This document shows, one piece after another, positions 1 through 8,874 of a stretch of 64,000 nt of DNA. Every line of letters begins with the position of its first letter. Positions within the stretch are counted from its first letter, which is position 1. The notes under the pieces are model-generated. The model was not told the DNA's origin. It worked only from the letters and a program-made list of their open reading frames with translations, and ran no database searches. Source of the DNA: Sporosarcina sp. (lineage in GTDB: Bacteria; Bacillota; Bacilli; Bacillales_A; Planococcaceae); the NCBI GenBank assembly GCA_026169375.1, contig JAPFCR010000048.1, positions 1-64,000 of the forward strand. The letters run 5' to 3'. Position numbers and translations under genes: made by a program.

Positions 1-151
1 ACCGCGCGCCCCTCAGAACGCGTCCGCTCGGAACGGAAATCAACAACGTTTATGATTGATTATAAAAAAAGCAAATTTAATTATATTTAGAAGAGTTTTA
101 CCCAGCTTAAATAATCACCCACAAAAACTTGACTCAGTCAATCGATGAACT

Positions 152-183
152 TTTACAAATCCTTAATAATTATTCGCTATAAT
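152..183 (+). promoter_or_regulatory. phoP promoter with PhoP-box-like repeats
   Basis: A TATAAT hexamer lies at 178-183. Upstream are two hexamers that fit the PhoP binding consensus TT(A/T)A(C/T)A: TTTACA at 152-157 and TTAATA at 163-168, separated by exactly 5 bp as in known Pho boxes. No good -35 is present at 17 bp, as expected for an activator-dependent promoter. Autoregulation of phoPR by PhoP is known in Bacillus; here it is inferred from sequence only. Confidence 0.55.
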
Positions 184-229
184 AGAGAAGTGTCTATATG
201 AAGTAATGAATTGAAAGTAGGGGTTATTT

Positions 230-937
230 GTGGGAAACACTAAACTCAAAATCTTAATTGTTGATGATGAACCATCAATACGGACTTTATTGGAGTACAA
301 TTTAATACAAGCTGGTTACGAAACAGTACTTGCGGTTGATGGGGAGGAAGCAATTCGGCAAGTTGAAGAGGAAAAACCAGATTTAATTTTGCTTGACTTA
401 ATGATCCCTAAAGTTGACGGTATTGAAGTGTGCAAAACATTAAGAGAGCGTCAAGTCAATATTCCGATTATCATGTTGACTGCTAAAAGTGATGAGTTGG
501 ATAAAATACTCGGTTTAAATATCGGGGCCGATGATTATATGACAAAACCATTTAGTCCAAGGGAAGTTATTGCCCGCGTACAAGCGGTTTTACGAAGGAC
601 AAATCACAATACAACAAAAAAAGCTTCTGGGGAAATATTAACTTCAGGCCCGATCAAAATTTATTTAGACCGATATGAAGCGTATTTAAAAAAAGAGAAG
701 TTGTCGTTCACACCGAAAGAATTCGAGCTGCTCGTTTATTTCATACGCAATAAAAACCGTGTATTGTCTCGAGAAGTTTTATTAAGTGCTGTTTGGAATT
801 ATGATTTCGTTGGAGATACACGTATTGTCGATGTTCATGTGAGCCATTTAAGAGATAAAATTGAAGTGGATAAGAAAAAGCCAAAGTTTATCAAGACTGT
901 AAGAGGAATTGGTTATAAGTTTGAAGAGGTGAGGTAA
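230..937 (+). CDS. phoP: PhoP, phosphate-regulon response regulator
   Basis: OmpR/PhoB-type response regulator of 235 residues. The receiver domain covers about 5-120 with the acidic pair D12-D13, phospho-acceptor D56 in LLDLMIP, T84 and K106. A winged-helix DNA-binding domain follows (about 135-232) ending in the usual TVRGIGYKF motif. It controls phosphate-starvation genes after phosphorylation by PhoR. The start is GTG at 230 behind a weak AGTAGGGG ribosome site. Its TAA overlaps the ATG of phoR (TAATG), so the two are translationally coupled. Gene order with polA downstream supports PhoP rather than the paralogue WalR. Confidence 0.95.
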   Translation: MGNTKLKILIVDDEPSIRTLLEYNLIQAGYETVLAVDGEEAIRQVEEEKPDLILLDLMIPKVDGIEVCKTLRERQVNIPIIMLTAKSDELDKILGLNIGADDYMTKPFSPREVIARVQAVLRRTNHNTTKKASGEILTSGPIKIYLDRYEAYLKKEKLSFTPKEFELLVYFIRNKNRVLSREVLLSAVWNYDFVGDTRIVDVHVSHLRDKIEVDKKKPKFIKTVRGIGYKFEEVR

Positions 938-2358
938 TGGCGAAAGGTTTATATGGTCGACTTCTAAGTGCTTATGCGATTCTACTCTCAACAGTTTTAA
1001 TTGGACTCGGCATTATTTTGGGCCAATTTTTTCCATTGATCTTTGAAAAAATAGAAAACCCAACATCAATAACTTATTATATTTATTTAATCATTACGCT
1101 TGTGACTGTGTTTTTATTATCGATGCTGCTGGCAATGAGAATGTTATCAAATTACGCTAAACCAATTGATGAAATTACAGTCGTTGCGAGTAACATTGCA
1201 TCAGGTCAAACAGTAGATTTAAGTCATTACCCGCAACTGCATTATTATGACGATCCATTAGCGATTGCGATTAAAGCAATTGCTGGAAACATTGAAAAAA
1301 TCTCAGCGAAACGGGATGTAGATAAAGATCGTTTGAAAACATTAATTGAAAGTATGGGAAGTGGCTTACTGATGTTTGGTCGAGGAGGTACAGTCCGACT
1401 TGTCAATGGGACTTTTCGGAAAACATTTGGCTATAAAAGTGAAGAGATTCTAGGTCAAACTGTAAACTCTATTGGATTGCCAATAGAAATTGAAAGATTA
1501 ATTGAAGACGTTTTTATGACAGAAAATCGATTTGAAACGCAGGTTTGTACGGAAGTAGATGAAAAAATGACAACTTTTAGTGTGTCTGCTGCTCCGGTAA
1601 TTGGCAATCATGGCAAATGGCTCGGCATTGTTGTGGTCATTCACGACATTACGAAGCTCATTCATTTGGAAGAAGTAAGAAAAGATTTTGTCGCAAATGT
1701 ATCACACGAACTACGAACACCTATCACGTCGATTAAAGGATTTGCGGAGACACTATTATCAGGTGCAATGGAAGATCGTGAAGTGAGACAAAACTTTTTA
1801 GAAATTATTTATAAAGAAAGTGATCGGCTTCATTCGTTGATAAACGATTTGCTTATTTTGTCTGGCGTTGAAAGAGCTGAGTTTACATTGCAGTATGATG
1901 AAGTGAATTTAAATGATACGATTCATGAAGCGCTTCAACTTGTATCTGTCGCGATTCAAGAGAAAAATATGAAAGTAATCTATGAGCCGACTAACACATA
2001 TAAGATAGAAGGAGATAGTAATCGGCTTATTCAAGTGTTTGTCAACTTATTAACGAACGCAATCTCCTATTCGCAAGCTGAGAAAGAGATTACGATTCAA
2101 ATGGAAAAAACAAAAGATAATGTTTTAGTCATTATAGAAGATGAAGGAATTGGCATTGAAGCATCGGAATTACCGCGACTATTTGAAAGGTTTTATCGTG
2201 TAGATGGTGCGAGAAGTCGAGATTCCGGGGGGACTGGGCTTGGGCTCGCCATTGTAAAGCATTTAGTAGAAGCGCATCATGGAACTGTTGAGGTTTATAG
2301 TAAGCCCTCTGTTGGCACTGCTTTTTATATAAAGTTGCCGATTAAACAAAATGGATGA
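937..2358 (+). CDS. phoR: PhoR, phosphate-regulon sensor histidine kinase (short form)
   Basis: Membrane sensor kinase of 473 residues. Two membrane segments (about 10-32 and 46-66) are followed by a HAMP-like linker, a PAS domain (about 130-240), a HisKA domain with phospho-acceptor H257 in VSHELRTPI, and a HATPase domain with the DEGIGI and GTGLGL boxes. Bacillus subtilis PhoR is over 570 residues and has a large domain outside the membrane between its two membrane segments. Here that loop is only about a dozen residues, so sensing must be within the membrane, by the PAS domain, or through partners. The kinase phosphorylates PhoP. Confidence 0.93.
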   Translation: MAKGLYGRLLSAYAILLSTVLIGLGIILGQFFPLIFEKIENPTSITYYIYLIITLVTVFLLSMLLAMRMLSNYAKPIDEITVVASNIASGQTVDLSHYPQLHYYDDPLAIAIKAIAGNIEKISAKRDVDKDRLKTLIESMGSGLLMFGRGGTVRLVNGTFRKTFGYKSEEILGQTVNSIGLPIEIERLIEDVFMTENRFETQVCTEVDEKMTTFSVSAAPVIGNHGKWLGIVVVIHDITKLIHLEEVRKDFVANVSHELRTPITSIKGFAETLLSGAMEDREVRQNFLEIIYKESDRLHSLINDLLILSGVERAEFTLQYDEVNLNDTIHEALQLVSVAIQEKNMKVIYEPTNTYKIEGDSNRLIQVFVNLLTNAISYSQAEKEITIQMEKTKDNVLVIIEDEGIGIEASELPRLFERFYRVDGARSRDSGGTGLGLAIVKHLVEAHHGTVEVYSKPSVGTAFYIKLPIKQNG

Positions 2359-2393
2359 AAGATGTCAACTAGACTTTCTTTTGTCCATTTTTT
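2348..2393 (+). terminator. Terminator after phoR
   Basis: AAATGGA (2348-2354) pairs with TCCATTT (2384-2390), and GAAAG pairs with CTTTC inside it. The T-run follows directly. The left arm overlaps the end of phoR. Confidence 0.7.
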
Positions 2394-2467
2394 GTAGAAC
2401 TAAAAAATATGAATCTTTTTTAAGTATTAACCGTATAAGAACTATAGCTTTAAAGGAGGAATCGAAA

Positions 2468-3454
2468 ATGAGTGTACGTAGAATTTTAGTAACACTTGGG
2501 ATGATCATCGCCGGCCTTATTTTAATTGTTGTTGGTTTTACGACATGGTATACCGTTGATGAATCAGAACAAGCAGTTGTGATTACATTTGGCCAAGCGG
2601 GTGAACCAGTTACAAATTCAGGATTACATTTTAAATTGCCGTGGCCGATTCAACATGCAGAAATTTTATCTAAAGAAACATATAGTTTGAAATTTGGCTA
2701 CAAACAAGATGAAAGTGGAGACTTAGTTTCTTATGATAAAGAAACGAAAATGATTACAGGTGATGAATACATTGTCCTGACAGATTTAATTGTACAGTGG
2801 AAGATTACAGAACCACAAAAGTATTTATTCCATTCAGAGAGCCCGAAAGAAATTTTACATGATGCGACGTCTGCTTCTATTCGGTCAGTTATTGGGAGTT
2901 CAACGATTGACGCAGCTTTAACGGATGGGAAAGCGGAAATTGAAGCGAAGACGCGAGATTTACTTGCAACATTAATTGAAAAATATGATATTGGGGTCAT
3001 GATTCAAGGCATTAAGTTACAAGATGTAGAGTTGCCAAATGCAGAAGTTCGCTCTGCTTTTACAGCCGTAACGGATGCGCGTGAAACGAAAAATACAAAA
3101 ATTAACGAAGCAAAAAAATATGAAAATCAAAAACAAAACGAAGCAGCAGGAGAAAGAGATGCAATCAAATCCCGTGCAGTTGGAGAGAAAACAGCAAGAA
3201 TCGAGCAAGCACGTGGAGATGTAGCACTATTCAATGATTTACATACCGAATATGCAAAAAATAAAGGCATTACACGTCAGCGTTTAGTACTTGAAACACT
3301 TGAAAAGGTTTTACCAAATGCCAATCTGTACATTATGAATGACAGTGGTGAAACATTAAAATATTTACCATTACAGCAATTTGAAAAACAGAAGTCTCAA
3401 ACACCACCATCTGAGGAAAAAGAAGGAAAGGGGGAAGAAAAAAATGACGAATGA
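2468..3454 (+). CDS. hflK: HflK, SPFH/prohibitin-family membrane protein
   Basis: SPFH-domain protein of 328 residues with one N-terminal membrane anchor (about 6-28), an SPFH/band-7 domain (about 30-215), an alanine/glutamate-rich helical region (about 220-275) and a charged tail. With HflC it should form a large membrane cage that modulates the FtsH protease. The start is ATG 2468 behind AAAGGAGG; an upstream in-frame ATG at 2351 overlaps phoR and has no ribosome site. The gene overlaps hflC by 11 bp. hflKC is common in proteobacteria but patchy in Bacillales. Confidence 0.88.
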   Translation: MSVRRILVTLGMIIAGLILIVVGFTTWYTVDESEQAVVITFGQAGEPVTNSGLHFKLPWPIQHAEILSKETYSLKFGYKQDESGDLVSYDKETKMITGDEYIVLTDLIVQWKITEPQKYLFHSESPKEILHDATSASIRSVIGSSTIDAALTDGKAEIEAKTRDLLATLIEKYDIGVMIQGIKLQDVELPNAEVRSAFTAVTDARETKNTKINEAKKYENQKQNEAAGERDAIKSRAVGEKTARIEQARGDVALFNDLHTEYAKNKGITRQRLVLETLEKVLPNANLYIMNDSGETLKYLPLQQFEKQKSQTPPSEEKEGKGEEKNDE

Positions 3455-4448
3455 TCAAAATCCGTTTAAAAGTATAGAAGAAAAATTTAAAGAACAACAG
3501 CGAAAAAGACAAGAAGCGCGAAAGAAAGATCCGAAGAAAACGGTTAAATTCAAAGGTTCTTTTGACATTCGAAAATATATGAAATTAACAATCGTCCTAA
3601 CTGCCATTTTTGCGGCACTTGTGATTTTAATCGCAAATATTTTTATTGTAAAAGAAAATGAATACCGAGTCGTTCGTCAATTTGGTGAGATTAAGAGAAT
3701 TGTGGAAAAACCAGGCATTAATATTAAAGTTCCATTTATACAAAGTGTTATGACCTTGCCAAAAAGTCAGATGACTTATAATGTATCAGAAGCGGAAATT
3801 AATACGAAAGATAAAAAGCGGATTATTATTGATAATTATGCAGTCTGGAGAATTACAAATCCGAGTAAAATGATTTCAAATGCACGTAATATTGTAAATG
3901 CAGAAGGGCGTATGGAAGAGTATATTTACTCTGTTGTTCGAACAGAGCTGGGTCAACTCGACTATGTAGATGTCGTCAATGATGAAAATTCCTCACGCGG
4001 AAGTTTGAATGATCGTGTAACTGACCGCGTAAATGAGTTGTTAGAAGAAGGTAATTTCGGGATTGAAGTTGTCGATGTACGGATGAAACGCATCGATTTA
4101 CCAGAAGAAAACGAACAATCGATTTACACACGTATGATTTCTGAAAGGCAGTCTACTGCACAGAAGTATTTATCTGAAGGAGATGCAGATAAGCGGAGAA
4201 TTGAGGCAGAAACAGATCGTGAAGTACGAGAAATGCTTGCAACTGCTGAAAAAGAAGCAGCACTTATTCATGCTGACGGAGAAGCAGAGGCAGCTAAAAT
4301 TTATAACAATGCTTTCTCAAAAGATCCAGAGTTTTATGAGTTATACAGAACGCTACAGTCTTATTCGAAAACAATAGGGGAAGATACGATGATTATTCTT
4401 CCTGCAACTTCTCCTTATGCAAAGTTATTAATGGGCTATTTAGAATAA
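3444..4448 (+). CDS. hflC: HflC, SPFH/prohibitin-family membrane protein
   Basis: 334 residues. A charged N-terminal cytosolic stretch (about 1-45) precedes one membrane helix (about 48-70), followed by a band-7 domain that opens with VKENEYRVVRQFGE and a coiled region rich in EAE/AEKEAA (about 240-290). Partner of HflK in the FtsH-associated complex. The start ATG 3444 lies inside the end of hflK behind AAAGGGGG, which implies coupled translation. Confidence 0.88.
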   Translation: MTNDQNPFKSIEEKFKEQQRKRQEARKKDPKKTVKFKGSFDIRKYMKLTIVLTAIFAALVILIANIFIVKENEYRVVRQFGEIKRIVEKPGINIKVPFIQSVMTLPKSQMTYNVSEAEINTKDKKRIIIDNYAVWRITNPSKMISNARNIVNAEGRMEEYIYSVVRTELGQLDYVDVVNDENSSRGSLNDRVTDRVNELLEEGNFGIEVVDVRMKRIDLPEENEQSIYTRMISERQSTAQKYLSEGDADKRRIEAETDREVREMLATAEKEAALIHADGEAEAAKIYNNAFSKDPEFYELYRTLQSYSKTIGEDTMIILPATSPYAKLLMGYLE

Positions 4449-4457
4449 TGTCAAAAG

Positions 4458-4518
4458 AAGCCGTCGTTTTCAATTCCATCTATGAACGTGTTAAGATGGA
4501 TAGAAGACGACGGTTTTA
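4458..4518. terminator. Bidirectional-type hairpin between hflC and polA
   Basis: CCGTCGT (4461-4467) pairs with ACGACGG (4507-4513), flanked by AAG and TTTT. The T-run is short, so termination may be partial. Confidence 0.55.
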
Positions 4519-4561
4519 CTGTCAGATGAAAAGATGATGTATGAATAGGAGAGGAACGTAT

Positions 4562-7186
4562 TTGGCAAAGAAAAAAATCGTACTATTAGATGGAAACAGC
4601 CTTGCATATAGAGCGTTTTTCGCTTTACCGTTATTAACGAATGACCAAGGCATCCATACGAATGCAGTGTATGGCTTTACAATGATGTTGCAAAACATTT
4701 TAGAAGAAGAGAAGCCAACACATATGCTCGTCGCTTGGGATGCAGGAAAAACGACTTTTCGTCATAAAACATACGATGAATATAAAGGAGGCAGGCAGAA
4801 GACCCCATCTGAGCTATCAGAACAATTCCCGTATTTACGAAAGCTACTAGAAGCGTATCAAATTCCACAATATGAACTCGATCAGTATGAAGCAGATGAT
4901 ATTATTGGTACGTTAAGTCATCAAGGAGATGAAGAAAAAGCAGAAGTTGTCATCATTTCAGGAGATAAAGACTTAACACAACTTACATCAGATTACACGA
5001 CTGTACGGATTACACGAAGAGGAATTACAGATACAGAAGAATATACGCCAGCACATGTTCTTGAGAAATACGGGATTGAGCCCCATCAAATTATCGACAT
5101 GAAAGGGCTTATGGGGGATTCTTCAGATAATATTCCTGGTGTGCCAGGGGTTGGTGAAAAAACAGCATTAAAATTACTAAAAGAATACGGATCGATTGAA
5201 AAAGTTTATCAATCACTGGATAAAATAACGGCCAAAAAATTAAATGAAAATTTAACGAATCATAAAGAAGATGCTTTCATGAGTCGCGATCTTGCCACGA
5301 TTGTTCTTGATGCACCGATTACAATCGACATGACCGACTTACCTTATAATGGACCGAATATGGATGATGTTATTAAGATTTATGAGGAATTAAAATTCAA
5401 TACATTATTAGAAAAACTAGGGCAAAGTCCAGCTGAAGAAGAGCAAGAAGATATTGACGTGACATTGCTAGCTGAAGTAGATGAAACGCTTCTTTCAGAT
5501 GAAATGGCGCTTCATATCGAAATGATGGATGATAATTACTTATGGGCAGATATTGTGGGCGTGTCTGTAGCAGATGATGGGCAGACATTATTCTTCCCTT
5601 TTGAAGTTGTTCAAAATTCAGCTGTGTTTTTAGATTGGTTAAAAGATGACTCAAAAAAGAAAGTATGTACTGACTCGAAAGCGACGCGCGCATCATTAGC
5701 ACGTCATGGTATTGACATTAATGGGATCGATTTTGATTTACTCTTAGGCTCTTATATCGTCAATCCGTCCACATCCTCTCCTGAAGTAGCTGCAATCGCT
5801 AAGCAATTTGGTTATACAAATGTGCAAGCAGATGAAGCTGTTTATGGAAAAGGTGCTAAAAAAGCATTGCCAGAACAGGAACTTCTTGTCGGGCATACGG
5901 GGCGTAAAGCGCTGGCTGTTTGGAAATTACGTTCAAAAGTTGAAGAAGAGTTAAAAGAGAATCAACAATTTGATTTGTATCATGAATTAGAACTCCCACT
6001 TGCTTTAATTCTCGGAGAAATGGAGTCTACAGGTGTAGCTGTCGATAAAGAAGCGCTTTCTAAAATTGGGACAGAGTTATCAGCACGAATTGAAGGATTG
6101 CAATCGCTTATTTATGAACTTGCGGGTGAGAAGTTTAATATAAACTCACCAAAGCAATTAGGTGTGATTTTATTTGAAAAGATTGGCTTAACACCAATTA
6201 AAAAGACAAAAACTGGCTATTCAACAGCAGCGGATGTGCTAGAGAAGTTAGAAAGTGAGCATGAGATTATTTCGCATATTTTACTGTACCGTCAACTGGC
6301 GAAATTAAATTCGACTTATATTGAAGGGTTATTAAAAGAAATTCATGACGACGGAAAAATCCATACACGTTTCCAACAAGCACTCACAACGACTGGACGT
6401 TTAAGTTCTATTAATCCAAACTTGCAAAATATACCTGTTCGTTTAGATGAAGGTCGTAAAATTCGTGCAGCATTTGTCCCATCTGAAGAAGGCTGGTCTT
6501 TATTTGCAGCGGACTATTCACAAATCGAATTACGTGTCCTCGCGCATATGTCAGAAGACGAAAAGTTAGTCCAAGCATTTAAAGATGATGAAGATATTCA
6601 TAGAAGTACAGCAGCAGACGTTTTCGGGGTGACGACAGAAGAAGTGACAGCGGAAATGCGTGATGCAGCAAAGGCTGTTAACTTCGGAATTATTTACGGC
6701 ATCAGTGATTACGGACTTTCTCAAAATTTAAACATTACACGTAAGAAAGCAAAAGAATTTATCGATACGTATTTAACGAGTTTTCCAGGCGTTAAAAAGT
6801 ATATGAAAGATATTGTAGAAAAAGCAAAAGAAGAAGGTTATGTAACGACATTAATGAATCGTCGTCGTTATTTACCGGAAATTAAAAGTTCGAATTTTAA
6901 TGTGAGAAGTTTTGCAGAACGTACTGCGATGAATACACCCATTCAAGGAAGTGCAGCAGACATCATTAAACAAGCGATGATTGATATGGATGCGCGTCTA
7001 AAAGAAGAAGGGTTACAATCGCGACTTTTATTACAAGTACATGACGAGTTAATTTTTGAAGCACCGGCAGATGAAATAGAAAAATTAGAAAAAATTGTAC
7101 CTGAAGTGATGGAATCAGCGATCGCCTTAAACGTTCCTTTAAAAGTAGAATCTTCCCACGGGAAATCTTGGTACGATATGGAGTGA
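4562..7186 (+). CDS. polA: DNA polymerase I
   Basis: 874 residues. It has an N-terminal 5'-3' exonuclease domain (about 5-290 with DQYEADD and GDSSDNIPG), a degenerate 3'-5' exonuclease-like domain (about 300-460) and a family A polymerase domain (motif A DYSQIELRV, motif B RDAAKAVNFGIIYG, motif C LQVHDEL). The proofreading residues are missing: the place of the DxE motif reads LHIEMMDD, as in other Bacillus-group Pol I enzymes. It fills gaps in repair and replaces RNA primers. I prefer TTG at 4562 as start because AGGAGAGGA (4547-4555) sits 6 nt upstream; the earlier ATG at 4541 has no ribosome site. Confidence 0.96.
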   Translation: MAKKKIVLLDGNSLAYRAFFALPLLTNDQGIHTNAVYGFTMMLQNILEEEKPTHMLVAWDAGKTTFRHKTYDEYKGGRQKTPSELSEQFPYLRKLLEAYQIPQYELDQYEADDIIGTLSHQGDEEKAEVVIISGDKDLTQLTSDYTTVRITRRGITDTEEYTPAHVLEKYGIEPHQIIDMKGLMGDSSDNIPGVPGVGEKTALKLLKEYGSIEKVYQSLDKITAKKLNENLTNHKEDAFMSRDLATIVLDAPITIDMTDLPYNGPNMDDVIKIYEELKFNTLLEKLGQSPAEEEQEDIDVTLLAEVDETLLSDEMALHIEMMDDNYLWADIVGVSVADDGQTLFFPFEVVQNSAVFLDWLKDDSKKKVCTDSKATRASLARHGIDINGIDFDLLLGSYIVNPSTSSPEVAAIAKQFGYTNVQADEAVYGKGAKKALPEQELLVGHTGRKALAVWKLRSKVEEELKENQQFDLYHELELPLALILGEMESTGVAVDKEALSKIGTELSARIEGLQSLIYELAGEKFNINSPKQLGVILFEKIGLTPIKKTKTGYSTAADVLEKLESEHEIISHILLYRQLAKLNSTYIEGLLKEIHDDGKIHTRFQQALTTTGRLSSINPNLQNIPVRLDEGRKIRAAFVPSEEGWSLFAADYSQIELRVLAHMSEDEKLVQAFKDDEDIHRSTAADVFGVTTEEVTAEMRDAAKAVNFGIIYGISDYGLSQNLNITRKKAKEFIDTYLTSFPGVKKYMKDIVEKAKEEGYVTTLMNRRRYLPEIKSSNFNVRSFAERTAMNTPIQGSAADIIKQAMIDMDARLKEEGLQSRLLLQVHDELIFEAPADEIEKLEKIVPEVMESAIALNVPLKVESSHGKSWYDME

Positions 7187-7196
7187 AGAGAAAGAA

Positions 7197-8069
7197 ATGC
7201 CTGAATTACCAGAAGTAGAAGGCCTCGTTCGTGAACTTGCACCGGAAGCAATTGGACGAACGATTGAAGATGTAATGATTTCACCAATTGTGATTGAGTC
7301 AAAAGAGCGGGGGAGAGAGGCGGTTATAAAAGGATCGTCTACAGCACAGTTTATCAGTGAGATGAAAGGAATGACCATTACAAACGTCACGCGCCGCAGT
7401 AAGTATATTTATTTTACGGTTGAGAAAAATGGTCAATCCTATCTTCTCGTCAGTCATTTAGGCATGACGGGCGCTTGGTTTACGGTCAATCGTGTAGAAG
7501 ATGTCGAAGAAGACAAGTTTCGCAGACATATTCATGTGACGTTTAAAATGACGGACGGAGGACTGCTCGTTTATTCTGATATTCGCCGTTTTGGAGAGCT
7601 TCGCCTATTAAATGTTGAAGCAGATCATCCTCCTTTACTAAAAATGGCGCCTGAACCATTCGATGCGCATGCGATAAAGCACTTTCTCGATTGCACGAAG
7701 CAACCGCGGTATGAAAAGAAACCAATTAAAGCAGTCATTATGGATGGTCAAGTTATATCAGGCTGCGGCAATATTTATGCGACAGAAGCTTTGTTTCGGA
7801 TGAACATTCATCCGAACCGAGCTGCTAATCGAATTAGTGTTGCACGGAAACAACAATTATTTGAAGTGATTGTGGACATTTTACAAGAAAGTATCGATGC
7901 AGGTGGCAGTACAATTTCGGATTACAGAAATTTAAGTGGTGAATCTGGAACAATGCAAGACAGGCTACAAATGTACGGTCAACAACAATGTCCAGTTTGT
8001 CAAAGCGAAACAAAAAGAATGCAAATTGGTGGTAGGACATCTGTTTATTGCCCGAAATGTCAACGTTAA
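7197..8069 (+). CDS. mutM: Formamidopyrimidine-DNA glycosylase (Fpg/MutM)
   Basis: 290 residues. The mature N-terminus PELPEVE carries the catalytic proline and glutamate. A helix-two-turn-helix region (around GCGNIYATEALFR) and a C-terminal zinc finger (CPVC ... CPKC) complete the fold. It removes 8-oxoguanine and related lesions. It starts 10 bp after polA and is followed by a terminator, so it forms a repair unit with polA. Confidence 0.96.
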   Translation: MPELPEVEGLVRELAPEAIGRTIEDVMISPIVIESKERGREAVIKGSSTAQFISEMKGMTITNVTRRSKYIYFTVEKNGQSYLLVSHLGMTGAWFTVNRVEDVEEDKFRRHIHVTFKMTDGGLLVYSDIRRFGELRLLNVEADHPPLLKMAPEPFDAHAIKHFLDCTKQPRYEKKPIKAVIMDGQVISGCGNIYATEALFRMNIHPNRAANRISVARKQQLFEVIVDILQESIDAGGSTISDYRNLSGESGTMQDRLQMYGQQQCPVCQSETKRMQIGGRTSVYCPKCQR

Positions 8070-8080
8070 TAAGCCTGATA

Positions 8081-8128
8081 AGCGATTGCGGAACTTATGT
8101 AAGAAGTTCCGTGATCGTTTTTTACAAC
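8081..8128 (+). terminator. Terminator after mutM
   Basis: CGGAACTT (8089-8096) pairs with AAGTTCCG, extended by CGAT/ATCG-type pairing, and is followed by six T. Confidence 0.8.
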
Positions 8129-8153
8129 ATAAACTATGAAAAGAGGTACAAGA

Positions 8154-8765
8154 ATGATTATTGGATTGACAGGAAGTATTGCAAGTGGAAAAAGCACTGT
8201 ATCTGCGATGTTAAAAGAAAGAGGACTTCCAATTGTAGATGCCGATGAAATCGCACGTCTCGTCGTTGAACCAGGTACATCTGTGATAGAAGAAATACGT
8301 GAAACATTTGGTGATGAAGTGATTCAAGAAGACGGTACATTGAATCGTGGGAAGTTAGGCGAAATTATTTTTGGTGATGAACAAAACCGAGAAAAATTAA
8401 ATGGGATTATGCATCCTGCAATTCGAACAGAAATGTTGCGTCAAAAAGAAGCGTATTTAACGAGTGGCGAAGAAACAGTAATTATGGACATACCTCTTTT
8501 ATTTGAAAGTAAACTGCAATCATTTGTCGAAAAAATTATTGTTGTCACCGTTACACCAGAAAATCAAAAGAAAAGATTGATAGAAAGAAATGGGTTAACT
8601 GAACGTGAAGCATTGGAACGCATGCAGTCACAACTGCCACTTTCAGAAAAAGAAGTTAAATCTGACGCGATTCTTGACAATAATGGTACGATAAAAGAAA
8701 CAGCAAATCAGCTGGATCATCTATTGAAAAAATGGAAGATTAAATATTCCTTTATATCTGAATGA
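8154..8765 (+). CDS. coaE: Dephospho-CoA kinase
   Basis: 203 residues; catalyses the last step of coenzyme A synthesis, the ATP-dependent phosphorylation of dephospho-CoA. The P-loop GSIASGKST is at residues 7-15, followed by the substrate region DADEIARLVVEPG and the family motif DIPLLFE. The start ATG 8154 has AAGAGGT 8 nt upstream; the in-frame ATG at 8136 has none. Confidence 0.94.
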   Translation: MIIGLTGSIASGKSTVSAMLKERGLPIVDADEIARLVVEPGTSVIEEIRETFGDEVIQEDGTLNRGKLGEIIFGDEQNREKLNGIMHPAIRTEMLRQKEAYLTSGEETVIMDIPLLFESKLQSFVEKIIVVTVTPENQKKRLIERNGLTEREALERMQSQLPLSEKEVKSDAILDNNGTIKETANQLDHLLKKWKIKYSFISE

Positions 8766-8811
8766 TGAGAGTTTATAAAACTTGTATTTTAATGTGTTTT
8801 CCTAATCTTAA

Positions 8812-8822
8812 TGTGTTATACT
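8812..8822 (+). promoter_or_regulatory. gapB promoter with CcpN-type operator
   Basis: TATACT (8817-8822) is preceded by TG one base upstream, giving an extended -10. The overlapping 11-mer TGTGTTATACT (8812-8822) matches the CcpN operator consensus as I remember it (TRTGHYATAYW) at every position. CcpN represses gluconeogenic genes such as gapB and pckA on glucose. The operator covering the -10 agrees with that mode of action. Confidence 0.55.
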
Positions 8823-8874
8823 AATAACTGAAAAGAACAATTAGAGTATAACATAATTACGGGAGGATTTTTTA

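Noticed and set aside
5490-5850. Active proofreading exonuclease in PolA
   Set aside because: The domain is present, but the DxE metal-binding motif is replaced (LHIEMMDD), so activity is not expected.
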